This document shows, piece after piece, positions 26,575 through 35,082 of a stretch of DNA of 64,000 nt (position 1 is the first letter of the stretch; each line of letters opens with the position of its first letter). The notes beneath the pieces are model-generated. The model had not been told where the DNA came from. It saw only the letters and a list, made by a program, of their open reading frames with translations, and did not search any database. Made by a program: the position numbers and the translations under genes. This stretch comes from Acidobacteriaceae bacterium (GTDB lineage: Bacteria > Acidobacteriota > Terriglobia > Terriglobales > Acidobacteriaceae), in the NCBI GenBank assembly GCA_003139095.1, contig PLHW01000046.1, positions 78,055 through 142,054 of the forward strand, in the 5' to 3' direction.

Positions 26575-29500
26575 CTAGCTCTTCCCCGCTCCCGGCTTGA
26601 AGATCATCCCTTCCCGCGCCTTCCCGTTCATCACCACCAGCAGCGAATCTTCAAACCGCAAATGTCGCACGCATCCCCGCTCTTCCACCGCCGCTTGCTC
26701 GCTCAGCCATTCCCAATCCACCGACCCTTCGCCCGCATCCGGATTCACCGTGAAATATCCCACCTGAAACGCCATCAGGTTCTGGAAAAAGTGGCTGCCC
26801 TGCGACGGGATCACGCGAAAGTCCCGGAACCCCGCCTCCACAATCACCCGCGCCCCCGAAATCTCGTCCCACTCCACCGGAATCCCCAGCCACGGATCGT
26901 TTGATCCCAGTCGCCCCACTCCGATCAGCATATACAGCCGGTTCTCCAGCGCCAGCTTCGTATTGAAGTGCGCCACCGACTCCGCCACTTCCTGGCTGCG
27001 CCCGCGTTCGAAGCGATGAAAATCTACCACCACCACATCGCGCAGATTTTGCACGCGCCCATTGCCCAGCACCATCGCACTGCGGCAGATCAGATCCTTC
27101 GCATCCACATCCCCCATCCGCAGTTCATCGCCCTCGCGCGAAAGCACCAGCGGCCGTATCTGCAAAAATCCAAACTCCGCCATCCCGCCCGCTTCTCCCG
27201 GCAGGCTCACCGCAAACTCAATCTCCACCGGTTGCCCCAGCGCCTCTTCCCCCACCTTCGCCAGTTGCTCCAGAATCGGAGCCAGCGGAAAATAATCGTG
27301 CTTCAGCACCGGAGCAAACGTCACAATGCGCGCCCCCGGCCGGCTCATCCCGTCATACACCGCATCGTTGTCGCGGCTGTAAGTCGAAGCCACCGCCTGC
27401 AGAGTCCCATCCTCCTCCGCCGCCCGCAACGGGTACCGCGCCTCCCGCAACTCGCTCAGCGCGCCATGCAGCATCGGATCTTCGCAAATCAAATCTTCCC
27501 CAGTCGAGTCATTTCCCTTCGTACTGTCCGCACTCGAGTTCAACTCGCCCGAATCCGCACTCGCCCCGCCCCGCGCATGATTCATCTCCAGCGCCCAAAA
27601 CTCCGACTGCGAATTCGACAGTATGTCTTTCACCGACGAAAACTGCACCACGTTCTGCGGATACTTCGGACAAAACGTCATGCTCTTCCCGCCCTCCACC
27701 ACTTCCCTGCCCATTCCCAGCGCGACCGCCGCAATTCCATCCTCCGGCGCCATCGGCGGCACCGGATAAAAATTCCGCGACCGTACCACTCCCGAAAAGT
27801 CCGGATAGAAACGCTCCCCGCGCGCCCTGCCCACCACCTGTTGCACAATCACCGCCATCTTTTCTTCTTCCGTGCGATATGGCGTCGCGCGCACGTACGC
27901 CTTCGCGTGCTGGCTGAAGGTCGAAGCATAGGTCCGCTGAATCGCCTCCGTCAGCCGCGCCAGCCGCACCTGCAAATCCGCCTGATGATTTCCCAGCATG
28001 AAGGTTTCATACACGCCCGTGAACGGCTGGTATTGCGAATCCTCCAGCAGGCTTGACGACCGCACCGCCAGCGGCCATTTCACTTCGTTGAGAAATGCGA
28101 TCAGATCGTGCCGCAAGAATGCCGGCAGCGGCGCCCCCAGAAACCTTCGCTGAATCTCCGCGTCGTCCTTGCAGTGAATCGCAAAATCCAGCAGGTTGTT
28201 CTCCGCCAGAAAGCGGTCGAACACATCCGTGCTCAACACCAGCGCCGTCGGCACGCTCACCTTCACTCCCGGAAATCTCTTCGAAAATCGCCGCTTGTAA
28301 AGCAGGTGCCGCACAAACCCCAGCCCGCGCGCCTTCCCGCCCAGCGAGCCCGCCCCAACGCGCAGAAAAAATGCGTCCCCCGCTTTAAACGTGTTCGCAT
28401 TGAAATCGCCGATCAGGAACTCGCTCTGCTCCCGCCGGTACTCGTTGATCGAGTGGATCAAGTCCTGCCGCAGCGCCTCCATACTCGGAAAGTCCGAGAC
28501 TTTCCGCGGCCGCAGTTTTTGCGCCACTGCAAATTCCGTTCTCGCCGTCAGCCACCGCGAAAAATGATTTCTCTGACTGTGATAAACCAGGCTCTCCACC
28601 GGAACGGTGTGCAGTTGCGCCTCCAGCGCGTTCATGTCGCTCGCCCGTGCCACCTCCGTTCCATCCGGCATGCGAAAAATAAAATCCCCAAACGCGCACT
28701 GCTTCGTCAGCAATCGCCGGAAATCGCGCAGAAACGTCGGCGACCGCTTCTGGAGAAACGCAAATCCCTCCGCATGCGCCCGCGCCCGATATTCCGTGTG
28801 GCTCGAGTGCAGCACAATCGGCACATCCGGAACCGACTCGCGAATCAAGTGCGCCAGCTCAAATCCCGCGTTCTCATCCGGCGCTCCGCCCCGCGGAAAC
28901 TGCACGTCCGAAACCACCGCCAGCAAATTCTCGCGAAACTCCATCGCCTGCCGCGCCGCATCCTCGTAGTCCGAGCACAGCAGGATCTTCGGCCTCGCCC
29001 TCTGCCGCACCAGCTTGTGCGCCACGTTGATCCCCTCGCGAATCACCCGCCGCGACTGGTTGATCAGCTCCGTATAAATCACCGGCAGAATCGACGAGTA
29101 ATACCGGATGTTGTCTTCCACCACCAGCAGCACCGGCACGCCCAGCGTCTGCACATCGTTTCGTACGTTGCGCTTGTCCTCCACGTACTTCACGATCGCG
29201 ATCAGAATGCGCGCATTCCCCTGCCACAAAAAAATCCGGTCGATCTCCGTCTCCGGGTTCCGCGCTATAAAACTCTTCACCTCGCGGTAGTCGTACGCCA
29301 GCACTACCACCGGAATATCGCGCCCCAGCTTTTTGACTTCCCGCGCCAGTTGCGCCGCATTCATGTCGCCGACCGCCAGGTTCGTCACAATCAGATTGAA
29401 ACGTTCCTGCGAGCGCGCCAACTCCAGCGCCTGCGAACAACTCGCAACGTGAGTAATTCCCGGAATCTGTTGTAGGTTTAACTCGCGCGATTCACCAATC

Positions 29501-29658
29501 AGCAGTTCATTTAGCCGCCCGTCCTCGCGCAAAATGAAAGAGTCGTAAAGGTTGGTGACCAGCAGGACGTCCTGCACCCGAAACGGCATCAGCCGCTCGA
29601 ACCCCTCAACCGGATCCTCGACATCAAACGCCAGTTCCGTCTCTTCGATCGCGCTCAT
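26575..29658 (-). CDS. PEP/pyruvate-binding domain protein with two receiver-like N-terminal domains
   Basis: The 1027-residue product has two response-regulator-like segments. The first (about residues 28-160) has VTNLAVGDM where a phosphoacceptor aspartate is expected, so it is likely degenerate. The second (about 173-315) keeps the canonical aspartate in VVSDVQFPRGG (Asp251) with a following HSSH and a Lys in LQKRSP. From about residue 425 a PEP/pyruvate-binding domain of the PPDK/PEP synthase type follows: FLRVGAGSLGGKARGL, then PLAVRSSSLLEDSQYQPFTGVYETFMLGNH (arginine in the AVRSSS loop), continuing to about 850. No C-terminal phosphohistidine swivelling domain or PEP-binding barrel is present, so it is not a full PEP synthase. 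A regulatory or phosphotransfer role is inferred. It has no close neighbour in operon. Confidence 0.8.
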   Translation of the reverse strand: MSAIEETELAFDVEDPVEGFERLMPFRVQDVLLVTNLYDSFILREDGRLNELLIGESRELNLQQIPGITHVASCSQALELARSQERFNLIVTNLAVGDMNAAQLAREVKKLGRDIPVVVLAYDYREVKSFIARNPETEIDRIFLWQGNARILIAIVKYVEDKRNVRNDVQTLGVPVLLVVEDNIRYYSSILPVIYTELINQSRRVIREGINVAHKLVRQRARPKILLCSDYEDAARQAMEFRENLLAVVSDVQFPRGGAPDENAGFELAHLIRESVPDVPIVLHSSHTEYRARAHAEGFAFLQKRSPTFLRDFRRLLTKQCAFGDFIFRMPDGTEVARASDMNALEAQLHTVPVESLVYHSQRNHFSRWLTARTEFAVAQKLRPRKVSDFPSMEALRQDLIHSINEYRREQSEFLIGDFNANTFKAGDAFFLRVGAGSLGGKARGLGFVRHLLYKRRFSKRFPGVKVSVPTALVLSTDVFDRFLAENNLLDFAIHCKDDAEIQRRFLGAPLPAFLRHDLIAFLNEVKWPLAVRSSSLLEDSQYQPFTGVYETFMLGNHQADLQVRLARLTEAIQRTYASTFSQHAKAYVRATPYRTEEEKMAVIVQQVVGRARGERFYPDFSGVVRSRNFYPVPPMAPEDGIAAVALGMGREVVEGGKSMTFCPKYPQNVVQFSSVKDILSNSQSEFWALEMNHARGGASADSGELNSSADSTKGNDSTGEDLICEDPMLHGALSELREARYPLRAAEEDGTLQAVASTYSRDNDAVYDGMSRPGARIVTFAPVLKHDYFPLAPILEQLAKVGEEALGQPVEIEFAVSLPGEAGGMAEFGFLQIRPLVLSREGDELRMGDVDAKDLICRSAMVLGNGRVQNLRDVVVVDFHRFERGRSQEVAESVAHFNTKLALENRLYMLIGVGRLGSNDPWLGIPVEWDEISGARVIVEAGFRDFRVIPSQGSHFFQNLMAFQVGYFTVNPDAGEGSVDWEWLSEQAAVEERGCVRHLRFEDSLLVVMNGKAREGMIFKPGAGKS

Positions 29659-29891
29659 AGTTCGCTCACGCTCAGATTTCTACCGCGCTGAAGATGGTGC
29701 CGATTGTAGCAAGCAGGCGAGTCCAAAGGTTGTGATTGCGATCGGGTTCTCAACTTCGCAACGGAAATGAAGAGCGACCCGCGGTGGGCAAAACATCCTC
29801 ATGACCCAAACGCCTCGGCGATCGCCGCTGTTTGCATGCAGGCCGGTCCGTGCGCCGGCGAGCGCGTGTGGTTTGCAAAGATTCGCGCCGC

Positions 29892-30140
29892 CTATCCCTG
29901 CTTCAATTTCAGTTTGCTCTTATTTTCTTCTAGAAAGGCCCGCAGTTCGGTCGCCGCGTCCAGCAACCGCGTCCATTGCTCGTAATACAACGTTACCGGA
30001 AACCGCCCCAACCCATACACGCTCACGCCGCCTTTTTCGCTCACGCGAAACTCCATCACGCCGCTTCGCTTCTTGGTCTCGACCTGCTTCTCCAGTTCCT
30101 GCAACTTCGCTTTCAACTCGTCGTATGTCGGCTCTGCCAT
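29892..30140 (-). CDS. Small conserved-type protein with an N-terminal coiled coil
   Basis: The 82-residue product (MAEPTYDELKAKLQELEKQVETKKRS...) has a short coiled coil at residues 6-27 followed by a compact region, VMEFRVSEKGGVSVYGLGRFPVTLYYEQWTRLLDAATELRAFLEENKSKL. An AGGAG ribosome-binding site seven bases before the ATG and a reading frame free of codon abnormality support a real gene. I do not recognise a family with a known function. The order GxVSVYGLGRFPVTLYxEQW looks like a conserved motif in a small beta domain. It lies upstream of the PEP-binding protein gene on the same strand with 233 bases between. Confidence 0.65.
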   Translation of the reverse strand: MAEPTYDELKAKLQELEKQVETKKRSGVMEFRVSEKGGVSVYGLGRFPVTLYYEQWTRLLDAATELRAFLEENKSKLKLKQG

Positions 30141-30410
30141 AATTGCTCCTCGCTATGACTTCTTCTCCATCATAGGTTTGCGACCCTGCCTTCGTCGAGG
30201 CGCGGCTCTCGCCAGTTGTCCGGAACGCGGCGCAACCGCCGCTCCGCCCAGACGTGAAAAACTCTTCACATCCGCAACCTCGCCACGAACCTATACGCCA
30301 TCTCTATCCCTATCAGTGACTTGCATGAAGATTATCTTATTTGGAATGGCCCGGGAAATGCTAAAATAAAGCTCAGAACGTTCAGCTAACCATTCTCAAA
30401 GGGGATTTCC

Positions 30411-30563
30411 GTGAACAGTAAAAAGAAGTCGTTGCTAGAAAGCCTGCCGGTCCTGTTGCTGCTTGGCCTGTTAGCCGGTGCCATCGGCGGCCTCGGCATT
30501 GGCGCCCTCCAGCTCCACTCCTTGCAGACCGCATCCTCATCCTCGACGACTCCGGGCAAGTAG
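30411..30563 (+). CDS. Small single-span membrane protein (50 residues)
   Basis: A GTG start at 30411 with AAAGGGGA a few bases upstream opens a 50-codon frame ending in TAG at 30561-30563. The product has a lysine-rich start (MNSKKKSLLESLP), a strongly hydrophobic Gly/Ala/Leu segment of about 22 residues and a Ser/Thr-rich tail (TASSSSTTPGK). That is the typical layout of a single-span inner-membrane micropeptide with its N-terminus inside. A TAAAAT -10-like hexamer (30362-30367) with TTGGAA 15 bases upstream is a possible promoter. No homolog is recognised, and the function is unknown. The gene lies in the minus/plus gap between the small 82-residue protein and tRNA-Gly. Confidence 0.55.
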   Translation: MNSKKKSLLESLPVLLLLGLLAGAIGGLGIGALQLHSLQTASSSSTTPGK

Positions 30564-30733
30564 GAGCCGATCCCTGTTTCTGCCGGGGCACACCCCTCCC
30601 CGCGCTATATCCATTGTGTCGGCTCGCACTCTCAAACTTGCCGAAATAGACAAGCCTGTTCCCACGCGGTCAAACCGCGCCCGCCCATAAAATATCTGTG
30701 GATAAGATTGCCGAGCCTGAGATTCTGCCGAGA

Positions 30734-30808
30734 TGGAGCGGGAGACCGGGATCGAACCGGCGACATCCAGCTTGGGAAGCTGGCGTTCTACCACTGAACT
30801 ACTCCCGC
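30734..30808 (-). tRNA. tRNA-Gly (anticodon CCC)
   Basis: On the minus strand the seven-base acceptor stem GCGGGAG/CTCCCGC is perfectly paired, the anticodon stem CCAGC/GCTGG encloses TTCCCAA (anticodon CCC, reading GGG), and the T-loop is TTCGATC. The D-arm contains the expected AGTTCAGTGGTAGAAC. The 3' CCA is encoded (30734-30736). No intron is present. It is flanked by the 50-residue membrane protein and a secreted-protein gene. Confidence 0.97.
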
Positions 30809-30872
30809 TCAACTTCGCTAGACTATCACTCCACCCGCTTCAAAACAACGTGGCTCACACCCGCACACATCC

Positions 30873-31715
30873 CTAACGTTGACTCCCATACAGCGGCGTT
30901 GACAGCGACTCCGGCGCCACCCGTACTCCCGCCGGCCGAATCCCCTTCGCCTCCACAATCGACCATCGCCAATCTTCATCAGCCCCCGGCGTCACGCCCA
31001 CATACTCGCGCAGGCTCGACCGTCCAAACGGCTTCGTCTCGGTTTTCAGGTGAAACATTAACGTCACATCCGAGTGCCGCTCAAGAGTCGCCGTTGCCCC
31101 GCTTGCCGCTGCCGGTACCACCCGCGCCCGCGCCGCCAATTCCGCATCCTCTCCCGGCCTGCGTTCCAGCGTCAGTGCAATCGTGATCTCCCGCAGCTCC
31201 CAATCCGTTCCGTTGAATACTTCCAGTTGTAGATTATCCTCACGAATCGATCCCGGCCCATCCACTTTCACCAGTTCTTCCAGCGGCAAGTCCTCCACCA
31301 GCACCGGCTTCACAATCAATGAGCTCGCATGGGCGTTGAATGACATGCTGCACATTACATCCGGCGACGACACGTTCAAGCGGTTGCCCGTCGCATCCAG
31401 CGAGAGCACCGTTTTGTCCTGCGCGACTGGCTTCAGCTTTGCCTTGTCCTCCATCACCTGCGAGAGATTGTCGTTGTCAATCAGCACCGTTCCTCGCGAC
31501 CCCGCGGGCACAACTTGTGGTCCGTCCGGCACCTGCTGTTCCGCCTGCCGCTGCGCCTTCTCCTTCCGCAAATTGCGCGCCAAGTCCCCCAGCGACGGCT
31601 CTTCCTCCTGCGCCCGCCCCGCAACAGGGCACACCATCGCCAGCAGCCCGATCAAAACCAGAGATGTGATCTTGGATGAAATCATTTTTATAAAAAGGAC
31701 GAACGAAAGCCGCAT
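30873..31715 (-). CDS. Secreted or membrane-anchored hypothetical protein
   Basis: The start is uncertain. In-frame starts are at 31739 (GTG), 31715 (ATG, with a GGTGGG stretch upstream, chosen here) and 31685, and all give the signal peptide ITSLVLIGLLAMVCPVAGRAQ. The mature part begins with an acidic and charged linker (EEEPSLGDLARNLRKEKAQRQAEQQ) of the kind that tethers a periplasmic domain. It is followed by a beta-rich domain of about 200 residues (VLIDNDNLSQVMEDKAKLKP, VFNGTDWELREITIALTLER, TLERHSDVTLMFHLKTETKPFGRSSLREYVG). No enzyme motif is seen. It is the last gene of a minus-strand stretch, after tRNA-Gly in genome order. The function is unknown. Confidence 0.65.
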   Translation of the reverse strand: MRLSFVLFIKMISSKITSLVLIGLLAMVCPVAGRAQEEEPSLGDLARNLRKEKAQRQAEQQVPDGPQVVPAGSRGTVLIDNDNLSQVMEDKAKLKPVAQDKTVLSLDATGNRLNVSSPDVMCSMSFNAHASSLIVKPVLVEDLPLEELVKVDGPGSIREDNLQLEVFNGTDWELREITIALTLERRPGEDAELAARARVVPAAASGATATLERHSDVTLMFHLKTETKPFGRSSLREYVGVTPGADEDWRWSIVEAKGIRPAGVRVAPESLSTPLYGSQR

Positions 31716-31840
31716 CGCGCCCACCATCACGGCGCACACTTAGCCCACTTCTAGTTTGCGGCGGAACGTAACAGGAAGGAAGTTACCAAAGCCAAACCAA
31801 AGTCCTACGACTTCCGGAAACGAAAGTCTAAAACTCCAAT

Positions 31841-31900
31841 GAAAAAAGGGCAGGACGCGCTCAGATCGAAGCGACGCGCAACGGGGCGCGTTCCTGCCCT
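31841..31900 (-). terminator. Intrinsic terminator on the minus strand, after a short ORF
   Basis: The arms AGGGCAGGA and CGCGC pair with the matching 5' arm around 31886-31900 with a single bulged base, and the minus-strand product ends in a T-run complementary to A42-A47. It lies 17 bases downstream of the 40-codon frame at 31918-32040, so the two form a small transcription unit. Confidence 0.7.
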
Positions 31901-31917
31901 ACGAAAAACTCAATCAT

Positions 31918-32040
31918 CTACAGCAGGCCAGAACTGCGTAGACGGTGAACCGGGTCCGTCGCCGGGACGGCCTGACGTTTAAAAACCCAGCGCGCTACTG
32001 CGATTCCTAATGCGGCGTAGCAAAGATGCCAGATCTTCAT
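31918..32040 (-). CDS. Candidate 40-residue membrane peptide
   Basis: ATG at 32040 to TAG at 31918 encodes MKIWHLCYAALGIAVARWVF followed by a charged tail that ends in LRSSGLL. A GGGGAGCG stretch lies about five bases upstream of the ATG, and an intrinsic terminator lies directly downstream. The N-terminal hydrophobic stretch of about 17 residues is long enough for one membrane span. A non-coding RNA that happens to contain an open frame is an alternative explanation. No family is recognised. Confidence 0.4.
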   Translation of the reverse strand: MKIWHLCYAALGIAVARWVFKRQAVPATDPVHRLRSSGLL

Positions 32041-32371
32041 AGTTCGCTCCCCACGCCGGACCCAGCTTGGGGAGTGATACGCGGGTCCCGCCGTGAACCA
32101 AACTTAACCTTGTTCCATCGCGAGGTCCAGTCCACGAATGTGCTATGACCCTGCCCAAAAGGTCATCGCGCAGGTAACTTCTGGCAGATAAGGAAGATTT
32201 TACGCGGGAAAAACCGCCGCGCCCCGCGTCGCAAGAGATCAAACAAAGAAAAGATTGCAGGAAGGGAAGATTGAATGAAGGAAAGAGAAGTCCGCAATCT
32301 GCCAAGGCCCGCGCGCCAAGCGAAAAGGAACTGCGGTTCTAGCTCAACACTCGGAACTCGCGACTCGAAGC
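32041..32371. other. Intergenic region downstream of mnmA with a heptamer array at its edge
   Basis: This 331-base stretch holds nothing I can call a gene. From about 32340 to 32375 a seven-base-period array (GAACTCG, CGACTCG, AAGCTCA) covers the stop codon of mnmA at 32372-32374. A possible -10 (TAAAAT on the minus strand near 32195) has no convincing -35. Confidence 0.4.
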
Positions 32372-33529
32372 TCACTCAATCCACCCGCCCCCCACCACCA
32401 CGTCCCCATCGTAAAAAACCGCTGCCTGCCCCGGAGTCACCGCCCGCTGCGCCTCATCGAACGTCACCACAACTTCATCCGGCCCAGCGCTCTCAATCAC
32501 CGCCGCCGCCGGCGCATGCTTATGCCGAATCTTCACCCCAACCCGCATCGGCCCATCAATCGCCGCAACAGAAATCAAATTCACCCGCCGCGCCCGCAGC
32601 GTCCGCGTATAAAGCTCCTCGTCCCGTCCCACCACCACCTGCCGCGTATCGTTGTTGATCTGGATCACATAAAGCGGCGACCCCGTCGCCACGCCCAGCC
32701 CCTTCCGCTGCCCAACCGTAAAGTTGTGCACGCCCGCATGCTCCCCAATCACCGCGCCGTCGGTGGTCACCATCTCGCCGCCCACATCCAGTCGCGCCTC
32801 CGCGCCCTGCTCCGCCAGATACGCATCCAGAAACTTCTTGTAATCGCCGCCCGGAACAAAACATATTTCCTGCGAGTCCGGCTTCTCTGCAATCACAAGA
32901 TTGTACGTACGCGCCAGCTCCCGCACCTCCGGCTTCGTCATCCCGCCCAAGGGAAATAAAGTCCGCGCCAGCTGCTCCTGCGTCAGCCCAAACAAAAAAT
33001 AAGTCTGATCCTTCGATCGATCGACCGGTCTCTTCAGTAGCCACCGCCCGCCAGCGTCGTCAAATGCGACCTGCGCATAATGCCCGGTAGCAATCCGCTC
33101 TGCCCCAATCTGCCGCGCCACAATGAGTAGCTGGTCAAACTTCAAGTGATTGTTGCAAAGACTGCAAGGAATCGGCGTGCGCCCCGCCAGATACTCCTCC
33201 ACAAAAGGCCGCACCACCTCGCGCTCAAACCGCTCTTCATGATTGACGACGTAATACGGAATCCCAATCGTCTCCGCCACCCGCCGCGCATCATACACAT
33301 CGTCCAGCGAACAGCACCGCCCCGTCGTCGGGGCCCCCAGCGAGCCCGCTTTTGGCTTGCTGGGGTGATTGACCGACTCCGGCATCCCCTCATGCCCAGC
33401 CAGCCGCCGCTGGTTCCAAAGCTGCATCGTGAGGCCGATAACGTTGTGCCCCTCCGCCCGCAGCATAGCCGCCACCGTAGAAGAGTCCACCCCTCCCGAC
33501 ATAGCCACGGCAATAGTTTCTGAAACCAA
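32372..33529 (-). CDS. mnmA: tRNA-specific 2-thiouridylase
   Basis: MnmA activates U34 of Glu, Gln and Lys tRNAs with ATP and inserts sulfur delivered by a cysteine desulfurase. The 385-residue product has the PP-loop AVAMSGGVDSST near the N-terminus, the first catalytic Cys in IPCSLCNNHLKF, the family motif KDQTYFLFGL, and the second Cys in SQEICFVPGGDYKKFL. I place the start at a TTG (33529) with GGAG just upstream, giving MVSETIAVAMSGG, the usual N-terminal spacing. The longer frame to 33613 would run through a dispersed repeat (33555-33639) and is unlikely to be translated. The cysteine desulfurase gene is 162 bases upstream on the same strand, a natural sulfur-relay partner. The stop lies within a heptamer array. 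Confidence 0.92.
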   Translation of the reverse strand: MVSETIAVAMSGGVDSSTVAAMLRAEGHNVIGLTMQLWNQRRLAGHEGMPESVNHPSKPKAGSLGAPTTGRCCSLDDVYDARRVAETIGIPYYVVNHEERFEREVVRPFVEEYLAGRTPIPCSLCNNHLKFDQLLIVARQIGAERIATGHYAQVAFDDAGGRWLLKRPVDRSKDQTYFLFGLTQEQLARTLFPLGGMTKPEVRELARTYNLVIAEKPDSQEICFVPGGDYKKFLDAYLAEQGAEARLDVGGEMVTTDGAVIGEHAGVHNFTVGQRKGLGVATGSPLYVIQINNDTRQVVVGRDEELYTRTLRARRVNLISVAAIDGPMRVGVKIRHKHAPAAAVIESAGPDEVVVTFDEAQRAVTPGQAAVFYDGDVVVGGGWIE

Positions 33530-33554
33530 AGCTCCATCTCCCAAAAACCAAACC

Positions 33555-33639
33555 GTCATCCTGAGCGAAGCGAGCCCCGCGGAGTCGAAGGACCCCAGCA
33601 CACTAAACCTCACACAGCCGCGTCAAGGTGTTCTCCCCG
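33555..33639. repeat. Dispersed repeat, copy 1 (GTCATCCTGAGCGAAG type)
   Basis: GTCATCCTGAGCGAAG is followed by GAGTCGAAGGACCCC (to about 33597) and, after a divergent gap, AAGGTGTTCTCCCC. The same three blocks in the same order and spacing occur at 43745-43841. The repeat lies between the cysteine desulfurase and mnmA genes, and no protein is encoded by it. Confidence 0.7.
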
Positions 33640-33691
33640 CGCGCTCGATTGCAAGCATACCGCGAGATAACTCTCGATTCGATACCACGAC

Positions 33692-34987
33692 CTAGCTTGC
33701 TGCTCGCGGCTCGAGGCTCGCAGCTCCCCTCCACACCGGCGACAACTCTCGCAACCGCGCCACCGTCTCCGGCACCACCGCCAGCGCAAACTCCACATCC
33801 TCCGCCGAATTCATCTTTCCCAGACTAAACCGAATACTCCCCCGAGCCCGTTCAGCCGTCATCCCCATGGCCATCAGAACATGCGAAGGCTCAATCGCCC
33901 CCGAAGAACAAGCCGCCCCGGTAGACACCGCCAGCCCCTTCAAATCCAGAGCAATCACCAAAGCCTCGCCATCAATCCCCTCAAAATAAATATTCGAAGT
34001 ATTCGGCACTCGCAACGGAAGCCCCGATCCCTTCAAATTCTCAAGCGAGCGATCATTCTTATCGGAACCATGAGGGCGCCCCACACATCGCGCCGTTTGA
34101 GATGTGTGGGTGCCGACACCATTCACCCCACAAGCCTCAATCGCAAGCAACTCCCCCTCCAGCCGATCCCGCAGCGCCGCCATCTTCAAATCGTCCCCGC
34201 GCTCCAGTCCCGCCCGCGCCAACTCCGCCGCTGCTCCCAATCCCACAATCCCCGGAACATTCTCCGTCCCCGCCCTCCGCGACCGCTCATGCCGCCCGCC
34301 ATGCATCTGCGCCTCAAGCTCCGTCCCCTTCCGGACATAAAGCGCCCCCACTCCCTGCGGCCCATGCAGCTTATGCGCCGAAAGAGTCAGCAAATCGCAT
34401 CCAACCTCATCCACTCGCACACGAATCTTCCCCGCCGCCTGCACCGCGTCCGTGTGAAAATAAACGTCGGCCTCGCGCGCAATCGACCCAATCTCCCCAA
34501 CCGGCTGCACCATCCCGGTTTCATTATTCGCCATCATGATCGAGATCAACCGAGTCGAAGACCGCAACGCCCGCCGCACATCCTCCGGGTCGACCACCCC
34601 ACTCGCATCCACCGGCACATAAGTTACCGCGCATCCCTGCGACTCCAGCCGCCGGCAAGCATTCAAAACCGCGTGGTGCTCAATCGTCGAAGTGATAATG
34701 TGATCGCCATTGCCAATCACCCCGGCCCGCGCATGCCCGGCCACACCAAACACGGCCAGGTTATCCGCTTCCGTCCCGCCGCTGGTAAACACTATCTCCG
34801 ATGCCCGCGCCCCAATCAGCGCGGCCACGCTCTCCCGAGCCCGCTCCACCGCCCCCCGCGTCTGCTGTCCATGCGAATGAATCGACGAGGCATTCCCAAA
34901 GCGCTCCGCAAAATACGGCCGCATCGCCTCCAATACCTCCGGCAGCACCGGAGTAGTGGCGTTGTTGTCGAGATAAACTCGCCCCAT
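33692..34987 (-). CDS. Cysteine desulfurase (NifS/IscS family)
   Basis: This PLP enzyme removes sulfur from L-cysteine for Fe-S clusters and tRNA thiolation. The 431-residue product starts at an ATG with GGAGG five bases upstream (MGRVYLDNNATTPVLPEV). PLP-binding Lys is in TLSAHKLHGPQGVGALYVRKG near residue 205, and the catalytic Cys is in STGAACSSGAIEPSHVL near 358, in the short-loop (group I, IscS/NifS) context. Odd feature: residues about 292-322 (GTHTSQTARCVGRPHG...) form an insertion produced by a REP-like palindrome in frame (34076-34114), placed in a surface loop before VPNTSNIYFEGIDGE. The last codons lie in a GCTC-rich heptamer array. It is 162 bases upstream of mnmA. An ATG at 34990 or 34999 is also possible. 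Confidence 0.9.
   Translation of the reverse strand: MGRVYLDNNATTPVLPEVLEAMRPYFAERFGNASSIHSHGQQTRGAVERARESVAALIGARASEIVFTSGGTEADNLAVFGVAGHARAGVIGNGDHIITSTIEHHAVLNACRRLESQGCAVTYVPVDASGVVDPEDVRRALRSSTRLISIMMANNETGMVQPVGEIGSIAREADVYFHTDAVQAAGKIRVRVDEVGCDLLTLSAHKLHGPQGVGALYVRKGTELEAQMHGGRHERSRRAGTENVPGIVGLGAAAELARAGLERGDDLKMAALRDRLEGELLAIEACGVNGVGTHTSQTARCVGRPHGSDKNDRSLENLKGSGLPLRVPNTSNIYFEGIDGEALVIALDLKGLAVSTGAACSSGAIEPSHVLMAMGMTAERARGSIRFSLGKMNSAEDVEFALAVVPETVARLRELSPVWRGAASLEPRAAS
34076..34114. repeat. REP-like palindrome inserted in the cysteine desulfurase gene
   Basis: CCCACACATC (34080-34089) pairs perfectly with GATGTGTGGG (34101-34110) across an 11-base loop, and a further GGCG/TGCC stem forms after a one-base bulge. 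It is in frame and encodes part of an insertion absent from the usual NifS sequence. The same CCCA...TGGG outer arms with different inner stems occur at 49477-49507, 49593-49623 and 49741-49769. Confidence 0.75.
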
Positions 34988-35082
34988 CATGACCTCCATT
35001 GTACCGGTATGACGGGGTCGGAAACGTGCGGCGAGCACCCCTAGCGTGCGCCGAGAGCCCATAAATGGAAGGATCTGCTTTC

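Noticed and set aside
28108..29475. 455-codon plus-strand frame opposite the PEP-binding protein gene
   Set aside because: It is an antisense shadow of a well-supported gene in GC-rich DNA, with Arg/His/Pro-rich composition.
31840..32371. tmRNA, RNase P RNA, 6S RNA or SRP RNA in the gap before mnmA
   Set aside because: None of the conserved cores was found on either strand; a short ORF with terminator explains part of it.
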